Part shown: positions 57,029 to 64,000 of the stretch, in pieces
Numbering within the stretch: the stretch's first letter is position 1
Layout: every line of letters starts with the position of its first letter
Position numbers and translations under genes: made by a program
DNA from: Alteromonas sp. MMG017
GTDB taxonomy: Bacteria > Pseudomonadota > Gammaproteobacteria > Enterobacterales > Alteromonadaceae
Assembly: GCF_018100795.1 (NCBI RefSeq)
Contig: NZ_JAGJDY010000004.1
Coordinates: forward strand, 248,001-312,000
DNA: 64,000 nt
Reading direction: 5' to 3'
The notes under the pieces: generated by a model
Databases searched by the model: none
Seen by the model: only the letters and a program-made list of their open reading frames with translations
What the model was told of the DNA's origin: nothing

Positions 57029-58952
57029 AGCTTGCGCGCTGCGCCTCCATTTGCTCTTGTGCATCGAGCCATTGCATCTCTTCTTCTTCAAGCTGCTGAG
57101 TGAGTTTTGCTTGTTTATCTAACAACTGCATTAGATCGGCTTTCTTATCATCGTTATACAAGCTTGTGTCTGACAACGATGTTTCAAGGGTTTTCAGCTC
57201 GCTTGAACATTTGTCCATGGCCTTTTCGTGTTTCTCTAAGGCTTTTTTCAGCGGAGCAACTTGCTTTCTAAACTCGGCTTCTCGACGCTTTTCTTCTTTT
57301 CGATCGATTTTACGCTCGCTAACAGCGCTTGCATCTTCATTTAACGCTTTCGCATCGCTGTTCGCTTTCGCCTTTTCAGCGGCTTGTTGCTTTAAAATCC
57401 AGTCGCGGTAATCGTCTAAGTCGCCAGTGAAAGCCGCAACCTCGCCGCTATCCACTAAGTAAAAGTCTTCGCATACCGATGAGAGTAAGAACCTATCGTG
57501 CGATACCAACACCATGGCACCTTCAAAGCCTTGCAGCGCAATGTTCAACGCATGACGCATTTCTAAATCAAGGTGGTTGGTAGGCTCATCAAGTAGTAAC
57601 AAGTTTGGCTTTTGATACACAATAAGCGCTAACACTAACCGCGCTTTTTCGCCACCAGACATAGGCGCTACGGCGGAAAGTGCTTCATCACCGTTGAAGC
57701 CAAACCCCCCTAAATAATCTCGCAATTGTTGCTCGGTAGCTTTTTCGTCTATGCGCTGTAAGTGCAAAATAGGCGTGGCGTTAGGATCGAGGGTTTCTAG
57801 TTGATGCTGAGCAAAGTAACCAATTTTAAGGCCCTTGGCAGTATCAAACACACCTTGTTTGGGGGCATGAACACCAGCTAATAACTTGATAAGGGTTGAT
57901 TTACCTTGCCCGTTTCGCCCCAGTAAACCAATACGACTTCCTGGCACCAAGTTCAGCTTCACTTGCTGCAAAACAATATGATCATCATAACCTAACTGTA
58001 CGTGTTCCATTTGTACAAGGGGGTTAGGCAGTGCAGCAGGCGGTACGAACTCAAAACTAAATGGGCTAGCTGCATGCGCAGGTAACAAGGTTTCCATTTT
58101 TTCGAGTTGTTTAATACGGCTTTGTGCTTGCTTCGCTTTACTCGCTTTGGCTTTAAAGCGAGTAATAAAAGAGGTTAAATGCGCCACTTTTTGCTGCTGC
58201 TTTTCAAACTCAATATTTTGCAAACGAAGTCGCTCGGCACGTTGTCTTTCAAAGGCAGAGTAGTTTCCGGTATAGGTAATCAGCTGTTGCTGTTCAACAC
58301 TGATAATTTGCGCGACTGTATTATCTATAAACGCCTTATCGTGAGAAATAAGTAACAAGGTACCTTCGTAGCGCTGTAACCACTTTTCTAGCCAAATAAC
58401 GGCATCTAAATCTAAGTGGTTCGTGGGCTCATCAAGCAGCAATAAGTCAGAAGGACAAAGCAGTGCTTGCGCTAAGTTAAGGCGCATACGCCAACCACCA
58501 GAGAAATCAGTAACCGGTGCGGTAAGCTGAACATTAGTAAAGCCAAGCCCTGATAGAATAGTCGCGGCTCGTGCTTCTACATCGTAAGCGCCGGCTTGCT
58601 CTAGTTGGCCATGAATTTTACCAATCAGTACGCCGTCTTCATCTTGCTCAGCTTGCTGAAGCTGTGCTTGTAAACGGCGAAGATGTTTATCACCATCAAT
58701 AACGTACTCTATTGCACGTCTGTCGGTGGCAGGGGTTTCTTGTGCAACACTCACTATACGCCAATCAGCGGGTACCACACAGTCACCTGCGTCTACCGAC
58801 ATCTCGTTACGCAGTAATGCGAACAAGGTGGATTTACCACAGCCATTGCTCCCTATAAGGGCGACTTTATGGCCTGGAAACACCTGCGCTGATGCACTTT
58901 CTAGCAGTACTTTTCTGCCACGCATTAGCGATACGTTGGTAAGCTTTATCAT
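57015..58952 (-). CDS. yheS: ABC-F family ATPase YheS
   Basis: The 645-residue product has two ABC ATPase domains. Walker A motifs are GSNGCGKST (about residue 34) and GRNGQGKST (about 345); signatures are DFSGGWRMRLNLAQALL and PMSGGEKARLVLALI; both domains have LLLDEPTNHLDL. The ABC-F linker with basic helical region (FITRFKAKASKAKQAQSR) joins them. A C-terminal coiled coil (about residues 550-645) follows. ABC-F proteins act on ribosomes; YheS is thought to influence translation of difficult peptides. It leads the operon. Confidence 0.95.
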   Translation of the reverse strand: MIKLTNVSLMRGRKVLLESASAQVFPGHKVALIGSNGCGKSTLFALLRNEMSVDAGDCVVPADWRIVSVAQETPATDRRAIEYVIDGDKHLRRLQAQLQQAEQDEDGVLIGKIHGQLEQAGAYDVEARAATILSGLGFTNVQLTAPVTDFSGGWRMRLNLAQALLCPSDLLLLDEPTNHLDLDAVIWLEKWLQRYEGTLLLISHDKAFIDNTVAQIISVEQQQLITYTGNYSAFERQRAERLRLQNIEFEKQQQKVAHLTSFITRFKAKASKAKQAQSRIKQLEKMETLLPAHAASPFSFEFVPPAALPNPLVQMEHVQLGYDDHIVLQQVKLNLVPGSRIGLLGRNGQGKSTLIKLLAGVHAPKQGVFDTAKGLKIGYFAQHQLETLDPNATPILHLQRIDEKATEQQLRDYLGGFGFNGDEALSAVAPMSGGEKARLVLALIVYQKPNLLLLDEPTNHLDLEMRHALNIALQGFEGAMVLVSHDRFLLSSVCEDFYLVDSGEVAAFTGDLDDYRDWILKQQAAEKAKANSDAKALNEDASAVSERKIDRKEEKRREAEFRKQVAPLKKALEKHEKAMDKCSSELKTLETSLSDTSLYNDDKKADLMQLLDKQAKLTQQLEEEEMQWLDAQEQMEAQRASYEAQ

Positions 58953-59069
58953 TCATAACCTTCGCGGGAACAATTTAGGTCGCGTATAATAGCAAATTCC
59001 TATCAAAATCTGATCAGGAAATGGCTTTTCACGGTATAATACTGAGTAAATTACGTTAAGAGAGCTGCA

Positions 59070-59276
59070 ATGCAAAAATCGATTAAACGCCGCTTTGTTG
59101 CAGGCGCTACCTGCCCAAAATGCCAAGAGTTAGACACTATCTCGCTATATTACGAAAATAACGTAGAAAAGCTAGAGTGCGTGGCCTGTGGTTACAATGA
59201 AGCGCAAACCGAAGAACAAGTGAATGCGGCCACCCGTGAAAACGAAAACGTTATTGGCATTTTCAAACCTCACTAA
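59070..59276 (+). CDS. yheV: YheV family zinc-ribbon protein
   Basis: A 68-residue protein with two zinc knuckles, CPKC at about residue 16 and CVAC at about 37, as in E. coli YheV. Sequence IKRRFVAGATCPKCQ and VECVACGY-like LECVACGYNEAQ confirm the family. Function is not known. It diverges from yheS, with about 115 bases between. Confidence 0.92.
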   Translation: MQKSIKRRFVAGATCPKCQELDTISLYYENNVEKLECVACGYNEAQTEEQVNAATRENENVIGIFKPH

Positions 59277-59551
59277 CGTTACCGTAATGGCGCACATCAC
59301 TGCTTTTGCGTCACGTTCTACACGATAGCCACCAGCATCTCACCCACAGTATTCGCTAGCAGTAACTATTACGCATAATGTGAAGATACCGCCCATGTTA
59401 GCCGTATCTTTACATTACTTGAAACAGTAAGTGTTACGCTGAAAACCCCACCAAGCCTTTGATTTAAAAATACTTACCATATCAAACAACTCGCATCTTC
59501 TATTTACATTCAACGGCATAAATCTTGAAATACTTCGTTAAAGGAGTATTT

Positions 59552-60697
59552 ATGAAAACCGCAAATCGTTACCTACTTATTTCACTCGCCGTCATACTTG
59601 GGCTACTCATTATTATTCGTATGAGCATGCCTTATGCTGCGCAGTGGTATATCAATAAAACACTCAGTCAGCCGGGGGAATACAGCGGCCGAGTAGGTGA
59701 CGTAGATTTAATGCTATGGCGCGGGGCTTATAGTTTAGAGCATGTGTTGTTGTACAAATCTAATGGACAGGTAGACAAGCCATTGTTTCGCGCCGATAAG
59801 GTTGAGTTCACATTAAACTGGAGCCAGCTGATTAAAGGCGCAGCAAGCGGTACGGTGAATCTTACCCGCCCAGAAATTAACTTTGTTGATGGTGCCACCA
59901 GCGATAACAGTCAAGCGGGTAAAAATGAAGATTGGCTTAACATTGCTAACCAACTATTCCCGTTAAGTATTGATAAGCTTAGTGTTACCGATGGGAAAAT
60001 TGGTTTTTATAACCCAGAAACCTCACCTGTGATTGATATCTCGCTGCACGACATTCAAGGTGAAGTAACCAATTTGGTAAACAGCGATGCGCTATCTGAC
60101 AATCGGGTGGCTAACGCCTTAGTGACTGCGCAAACCGCCCAGCAAGGTACATTGAACCTTGAAGCTAAGCTGAACCCTGCCACACAAAAACCCACGTTCG
60201 ATCTTAATATTCAAGCCGACAATGTGGCATTAGTTAACTTTAAAAACTTGCTGGATACCTATGCGCCATTTGACCTAGAGGCGGGTTCACTCACGCTGGC
60301 TGCGGAAGTAGCTGCCGACGATGGTAAAGTAAAGGGTTATATAAAACCAATACTGCACCATGTGGAAGTATTTTCATGGAAAGGCGATATTGAGCAAGAT
60401 GGTGATGGCCTACTTGAAGGTACCGTAGAGCTGCTATCTGCTTTTGTTACTGAGATATTTGAAAATCAGAGTGAAGATCAGGTTGCTACTCGTATTCCTA
60501 TAGAAGGGGATTTGAGTAGCCCAGACACTGATGTTTTTAGTGCGCTGGGCGCCATTATCAAAAACGCCTTTATTCAAGCTATTAGCGGCGACATTGAAGA
60601 GTCAGTAGAACTACAGACGTTGTCTGAACCCGCACTGCCTGATTCAACAAAAACCGCAGATTCAGATAGCCAAAGCGCTGAACCCGAAACACGCTAG
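59552..60697 (+). CDS. DUF748 / AsmA-like periplasmic-facing protein
   Basis: The product is 381 residues from the ATG at 59552, which has an AAAGGAG site; the first ATG-like start at 59525 would place that site inside the gene. One N-terminal membrane helix (LLISLAVILGLLIIIRMSM) is followed by a large periplasmic part with AsmA/DUF748 features: GRVGDVDLMLWRGAYSLEHV and the strand-rich YIKPILHHVEVFSW. Such proteins belong to the repeating-beta-groove superfamily with roles in envelope lipid transport or homeostasis. The C-terminal tail is acidic. It lies between yheV and slyX, where enteric bacteria have kef genes. Confidence 0.8.
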   Translation: MKTANRYLLISLAVILGLLIIIRMSMPYAAQWYINKTLSQPGEYSGRVGDVDLMLWRGAYSLEHVLLYKSNGQVDKPLFRADKVEFTLNWSQLIKGAASGTVNLTRPEINFVDGATSDNSQAGKNEDWLNIANQLFPLSIDKLSVTDGKIGFYNPETSPVIDISLHDIQGEVTNLVNSDALSDNRVANALVTAQTAQQGTLNLEAKLNPATQKPTFDLNIQADNVALVNFKNLLDTYAPFDLEAGSLTLAAEVAADDGKVKGYIKPILHHVEVFSWKGDIEQDGDGLLEGTVELLSAFVTEIFENQSEDQVATRIPIEGDLSSPDTDVFSALGAIIKNAFIQAISGDIEESVELQTLSEPALPDSTKTADSDSQSAEPETR

Positions 60698-60718
60698 CTT
60701 ATTATGTTCTCGGGTGTA

Positions 60719-60979
60719 TTAATAATGAGGAGGCGGTGTTTCTTCCGAGTCTTTGGCCATATTTGAGGGCTCAATAGACTTAACCTTGTCAATAACGTGA
60801 CGTAACTTGTAGGTAAGCTCATCGAGTTGCTGCTGCTGCGAAGACAACGCTTCGTTTAAAGCTTCAATGGTGTGCTCTTGAAACGCTATTTTCGTTTGGA
60901 GCTCTTCAATACTGTTGTTCGTACTGTCGAGTTCTGCTCGAAATGCGACACCATCAGTACTGCTATTTTTATCTGTCAT
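60719..60979 (-). CDS. slyX: SlyX family coiled-coil protein
   Basis: An 86-residue protein, nearly all coiled coil (EELQTKIAFQEHTIEALNEA onward), ending in the signature PPPHY tail. Function is unknown. It lies eight bases after the WD40 lipoprotein gene on the same strand, so the two probably share a transcript. It is near an FkpA-like gene as in E. coli. Confidence 0.93.
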   Translation of the reverse strand: MTDKNSSTDGVAFRAELDSTNNSIEELQTKIAFQEHTIEALNEALSSQQQQLDELTYKLRHVIDKVKSIEPSNMAKDSEETPPPHY

Positions 60980-60987
60980 AATTTACT

Positions 60988-61965
60988 CTATTTACTGCGC
61001 TGCCATACTTCGGCAAGACCACTGCTGCTTTCTGTCACAATATTACCATCGGACATAAAGCCAACGCCATAAACAACTGCAGTTGGCGGTGAAACTGTAT
61101 CTCGTGATGCAACCTGCCAAGCATCCACTTCCTTTCCACTCTTTAAATCCCATAAATACACTTGGCGTGATGGCGAGCCTGTTAGTAAATACTTACCATC
61201 ATCAGAAAATACAGCATCGGTGAAGATTTTTTGCCTCGCAATAAAGCTCAGCCCGCTAATTGCTTCGCCAGTTTGCACGTTCCACACTTGTGACTTATCT
61301 TGGCTATCGGCAGTAAAGGCAAAACGGCCTTTGTCGTCTAATGCCACTTTAGTTACCCGGGAAGGATGAGTAAAGGTGTGAATTATTTGCCCTGTATCGG
61401 TGCTCCATAGATACGCGATATAGTCGTTCCCGCCGGTGAGGGCAAACTTGCCATTCGGAGAGATATCAATAGAGTTTACTTTTTCCTGATGGCCCAAAAA
61501 CTCTAATCTACGCTGAGTTTTAGGTTCAAAAAACATGACCTTACCATTCGAACGAGCCACCAAGATGCCATTTCCATTATTAGAGATGGCCACATCTCGA
61601 ATAGACGCTTCGTCAATCCGCCAAAAGCCAATCGGATCGCCAGTTTCAATGCTCCACAGCGCAAACGCTTCTCGGTCAGCGGTGACTACATGGGTATTAT
61701 CGGCTGATATATGTAACGAAATGACTAAATTATTGCCTTCCCCTTGATGACTCCATTGATACAAAGGGGTTTCTTCGCCTATTCGCCATACATTAATGCC
61801 ATTGTTGATGCCTGATACGACAGAAATAGTGCCATCTGAGGATATATCGGCTGCATAAGCCCCTTCTTCAACATGTCGCCATTGTTTAATTGGCGTGGTC
61901 TCAGGGAAGCTGCATCCTATAGATCCACTTATTAATAAGGTGAGTAACAATAATCTGGGGAACAT
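60988..61965 (-). CDS. WD40-repeat lipoprotein
   Basis: The product is 325 residues from the ATG at 61965, which has an AGGG site; starts at 61980 or 61986 would only lengthen the signal. The N-terminus MFPRLLLLTLLISGSIGCSF is a lipoprotein signal with lipobox SIGC. Seven or so beta-propeller blades follow, with repeats such as GHQEKVNSIDISPNGKFALT and GGNDYIAYLWSTDTGQIIHT. WD40 propellers usually bind other proteins. Such a propeller on a lipoprotein is probably exposed in the periplasm, with unknown partner. It is upstream of slyX and divergent from the FkpA-like gene. Confidence 0.85.
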   Translation of the reverse strand: MFPRLLLLTLLISGSIGCSFPETTPIKQWRHVEEGAYAADISSDGTISVVSGINNGINVWRIGEETPLYQWSHQGEGNNLVISLHISADNTHVVTADREAFALWSIETGDPIGFWRIDEASIRDVAISNNGNGILVARSNGKVMFFEPKTQRRLEFLGHQEKVNSIDISPNGKFALTGGNDYIAYLWSTDTGQIIHTFTHPSRVTKVALDDKGRFAFTADSQDKSQVWNVQTGEAISGLSFIARQKIFTDAVFSDDGKYLLTGSPSRQVYLWDLKSGKEVDAWQVASRDTVSPPTAVVYGVGFMSDGNIVTESSSGLAEVWQRSK

Positions 61966-62116
61966 TTGAGCCCTAAACATAATCAAATAGGTTTCGCTTT
62001 GTGAATGCTAGGTTTAACATAGCATGGATCACGCATCTTTCACTATCGTGCAGACTGCCCTGGATGCAGCAGTTTAAACATAGACGCATGATGATAAAAA
62101 TTTATGGAGACGTTTT

Positions 62117-62896
62117 ATGCAGAAGTCGCTTGTTGCCTTATCTACTATTGCTGCCCTAGGCCTTTTTGCCTGTCAGCCAAATACCACTGATGAGGCCGCT
62201 ACTACCGGCACTGACATCGCTGAAACCGCCGATGTTTCGACAGAATCAATGACAGACGTACAAAAGCAAGCGTACGCTATGGGTGCTAGTATGGGCTTGT
62301 TCGTGAGCAACCGCGCACAACAGCAAGAGCAACTGGGCTTTCCGCTAGATGAAGCGGCGTTGAAAGAAGGCTTTGAAGATGGCCTTAACGACACATTGAA
62401 ATTTACCCCACAAGAAATTCAGCAAATTGCTCAGCAAGGCGAAGAAGTACTTCGTGCTAAGCAACAAGAAATGGCGCAAAAAGCCGCACAAGATAACATT
62501 GAAGCCGGCGCGGCCTATCTAGAAGAGAACGCGAAGAAAGATGGCGTAACGACTACCGAATCTGGCCTTCAGTATGAAGTGTTAGAAGAAGGTGAAGGCG
62601 CAAGCCCAGCGGCTGAAGACATCGTTAAAGTTCACTACCGTGGTACATTGCTAGACGGTACTGAATTCGATTCTTCTTACAAGCGTGATGAGCCAGCTCA
62701 ATTCCCACTTAACCAAGTTATTCCTGGTTGGACTGAAGGCGTTCAGCTTATGAAAGAAGGCGCGAAGTTCCGCTTCCATATCCCTTCTGATTTAGCTTAT
62801 GGCGAACGTGCTACCGGTTCAATTACGCCTAATTCAACACTAATTTTTGACGTTGAATTGCTAGAAATCATTAAAGAAGAAGCTGCTGCTGAGTAA
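62117..62896 (+). CDS. FKBP-type peptidyl-prolyl isomerase, lipoprotein, FkpA-like
   Basis: A 259-residue protein with a lipoprotein-type signal (GLFAC, Cys19). The helical N-terminal dimerisation domain (DVQKQAYAMGASMGLFVSNR to about residue 130) precedes a linker and a C-terminal FKBP domain (VKVHYRGTLLDGTEFDSSY, PLNQVIPGWTEGVQLMKEGA, IPSDLAYGERATGS). It resembles E. coli FkpA, but the Cys suggests membrane anchoring as in Mip-like lipoproteins. It aids folding of envelope proteins. A terminator follows. Confidence 0.93.
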   Translation: MQKSLVALSTIAALGLFACQPNTTDEAATTGTDIAETADVSTESMTDVQKQAYAMGASMGLFVSNRAQQQEQLGFPLDEAALKEGFEDGLNDTLKFTPQEIQQIAQQGEEVLRAKQQEMAQKAAQDNIEAGAAYLEENAKKDGVTTTESGLQYEVLEEGEGASPAAEDIVKVHYRGTLLDGTEFDSSYKRDEPAQFPLNQVIPGWTEGVQLMKEGAKFRFHIPSDLAYGERATGSITPNSTLIFDVELLEIIKEEAAAE

Positions 62897-62954
62897 TATT
62901 ACGCAGCGCTTTAATGCCGCGTAGCGGCTACGCTTTTGCGATTGCCACTACCAA

Positions 62955-62990
62955 TAAAAGCCGATACTTTTTTAAAGTGTCGGCTTTTTT
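62955..62990 (+). terminator. Rho-independent terminator after the FkpA-like gene
   Basis: The stem AAAAGCCGA / TCGGCTTTT with an AT-rich inner stem is followed by a T run, 58 bases after the stop codon. Confidence 0.85.
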
Positions 62991-63179
62991 AATGCGTTAA
63001 CTGATGGTAGTACTTTAATGAGCGGATGAACGTAAGGGCGGCACCATAGCCATTGCTACAAATACAGCAAATGCACACCTTGCATGGAAGGTGTATCACA
63101 TGGTTAGCCGTTCGATAACTCGCTATATATGCAAAAAATCGTGCAATATATCGTGCAATGTAACGACCACCAATTTAAG

Positions 63180-63215
63180 TATGACGCGGTGGCGCTAACT
63201 ATGACGCGGTGGCGC
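63180..63215. repeat. Short direct repeat across the end of a small membrane protein gene
   Basis: TATGACGCGGTGGCGC occurs at 63180-63195 and again at 63200-63215, a period of 20 bases. The stop codon of the neighbouring gene lies between the copies, so a slippage-type duplication may have shaped its last residues (APPRHS). Confidence 0.7.
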
Positions 63216-63482
63216 ACGACGTCGTTCGCGCTGCACTTTAAATACCGCAAAGTGATTTAACAGGTATTGCCCAAACTTATACATTAATAAGCCAATCACG
63301 AGATATCCTGCCGTTATTAGGCTGTCCATACGTACTACAATATCAAGCAAGCCGTACAGCACCATTAACGCGCCCGTTAAAAACAGCATGAAACCAGCAA
63401 TAGTGCCACCCATTGAACTGTTAGTTGCAGCTTGGCGCCTGTCTACAGGCTTCTTTTCCATCTTTCGTGCATCATCTTCCAT
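63195..63482 (-). CDS. Small membrane protein, hypothetical
   Basis: A 95-residue protein with two membrane helices (GFMLFLTGALMVLYGLLDIV and SLITAGYLVIGLLMYKFG) and charged ends; the N-terminus is basic and acidic (MEDDARKMEKKPVDRRQ), the C-terminus very basic (VQRERRRAPPRHS). No family is recognised. It is a single gene, convergent to the FkpA-like gene and divergent from greB. The last few codons fall in a short direct repeat. Confidence 0.65.
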   Translation of the reverse strand: MEDDARKMEKKPVDRRQAATNSSMGGTIAGFMLFLTGALMVLYGLLDIVVRMDSLITAGYLVIGLLMYKFGQYLLNHFAVFKVQRERRRAPPRHS

Positions 63483-63657
63483 TCGAGTTTCCCGCTCATT
63501 AGCCGGTTGTTATTTATACTGCGACAACAACCTAAAGGTTTATGTTCAATATTTGCACAAAGTGGTTTAAATGAGAGATTTCGACGCATTTGTTTATTGC
63601 GTTCTATTAATTCACCCACATACACTAGCCATAAGATTTCAATTTAGCTAAATAATT

Positions 63658-64000
63658 GTGAAAACACCACTGATAACACGAAAAGGATATTTGAAGCTAA
63701 AACAGGAGCTTGACCATTTGTGGCGGGAAGAAAGGCCCGAAATCACACGAAAGGTCACGTGGGCTGCTAGCTTAGGCGATCGTAGTGAAAACGCAGATTA
63801 CCAATATAATAAGAAAAAACTACGTGAAATCGATAGGCGAGTACGTTATTTACGTAAGTGTTTGGAAAACCTAAAAGTCGTGGATTATAGCCCCCAGCAG
63901 GAAAATAAAGTTTATTTTGGTGCTTGGGTAGAAATTGAAAATGAACAAGGACAAGTGCTAGAACTTCGCCTTGTGGGTTACGATGAAATATTTGGCCGTC
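63658..64000 (+). CDS. greB: Transcript cleavage factor GreB, N-terminal part
   Basis: The frame opens at a GTG and runs off the end of the window after 114 codons. The sequence matches E. coli GreB closely: VKTPLITRKGYLKLKQELDH, LWREERPEITRKVTWAASLG, the tip residues in GDRSENADYQYNKKKLREID and VVDYSPQQ. GreB binds the RNA polymerase secondary channel and stimulates cleavage of backtracked RNA. The GTG is placed exactly where the enteric ATG lies. The C-terminal FKBP-like domain is cut after GYDEIFGR. Confidence 0.96.
   Translation, partial: MKTPLITRKGYLKLKQELDHLWREERPEITRKVTWAASLGDRSENADYQYNKKKLREIDRRVRYLRKCLENLKVVDYSPQQENKVYFGAWVEIENEQGQVLELRLVGYDEIFGR

Noticed and set aside
63073-63096. 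A hairpin ACACCTT / AAGGTGT downstream of the FkpA-like gene
   Set aside because: It has no T run and a better terminator already lies at 62955-62990; role unclear.
1-64000. CRISPR arrays, prophage, insertion sequences, tRNA or rRNA genes
   Set aside because: I looked for regularly spaced repeats, transposase or integrase motifs and tRNA-like T-loops and saw none that could be supported.

Overview
The window is a stretch of gammaproteobacterial chromosome, most likely from a marine Alteromonas or a close relative. The gene orders prmA-dusB-fis-purH-purD, ompR-envZ, pckA-hslO-hslR, gspC to gspN, yrfG-nudE-cysQ, opgGH and yheS/T/U/V-slyX-fkpA are those of Alteromonadales, Vibrionales and Shewanella. 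Base composition is moderate. The genus is an inference from gene order and protein style; no rRNA or tRNA gene is present to confirm it.

Layout. 1-6.2 kb: a truncated unknown gene, a DUF2805 protein, a large nuclease that fuses a FAN1-like VRR-NUC domain to a DEDDh exonuclease, a CPXCG zinc-ribbon protein overlapping a flavin reductase, a Tat-exported HiPIP and a lipoprotein-like amidase. 6.4-14.3 kb: a periplasmic solute-binding protein, then prmA, dusB-fis, purH, a 580-bp gap with three copies of a branched inverted repeat, a secreted methyltransferase-like protein, and purD. 14.4-27.5 kb: a CBM9-like protein, a voltage-gated K+ channel, a phosphoribulokinase-like kinase, an unannotated 42-aa small ORF, a purine permease of the NCS2 family, a TonB-dependent receptor, a PEP-CTERM-like protein, a DUF2855 protein, ompR-envZ and an MFS transporter. 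27.6-28.9 kb: a decayed segment bounded by two near-identical terminator copies. 29-43.7 kb: pckA, hslO-hslR, and the complete twelve-gene type II secretion operon gspCDEFGHIJKLMN. 43.7-49.3 kb: a secreted metallo-beta-lactamase-fold protein, a succinate-semialdehyde dehydrogenase, yjjX-yrfG, nudE and cysQ. 49.4-64 kb: a YceI protein, opgGH, a small outer-membrane beta-barrel protein, yheU-yheT-TIGR02444-yheS, yheV, a DUF748 protein, slyX with a WD40 lipoprotein, an FkpA-like isomerase, a small membrane protein and the start of greB.

Most of the window is conserved housekeeping backbone. Envelope functions dominate: type II secretion, OmpR/EnvZ, osmoregulated glucans and folding factors. The parts most worth a second look are the branched repeat family at 11.6-12.0 kb, which has an exactly 52-nt core in two intact copies, compensatory changes in its hairpin and copy-specific outer arms; the decayed segment between duplicated pckA terminators; the FAN1-DEDDh fusion; the 42-aa ORF; and an OpgH that lacks the usual N-terminal cytoplasmic region. 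No phage, CRISPR array, insertion sequence, tRNA or rRNA was seen.
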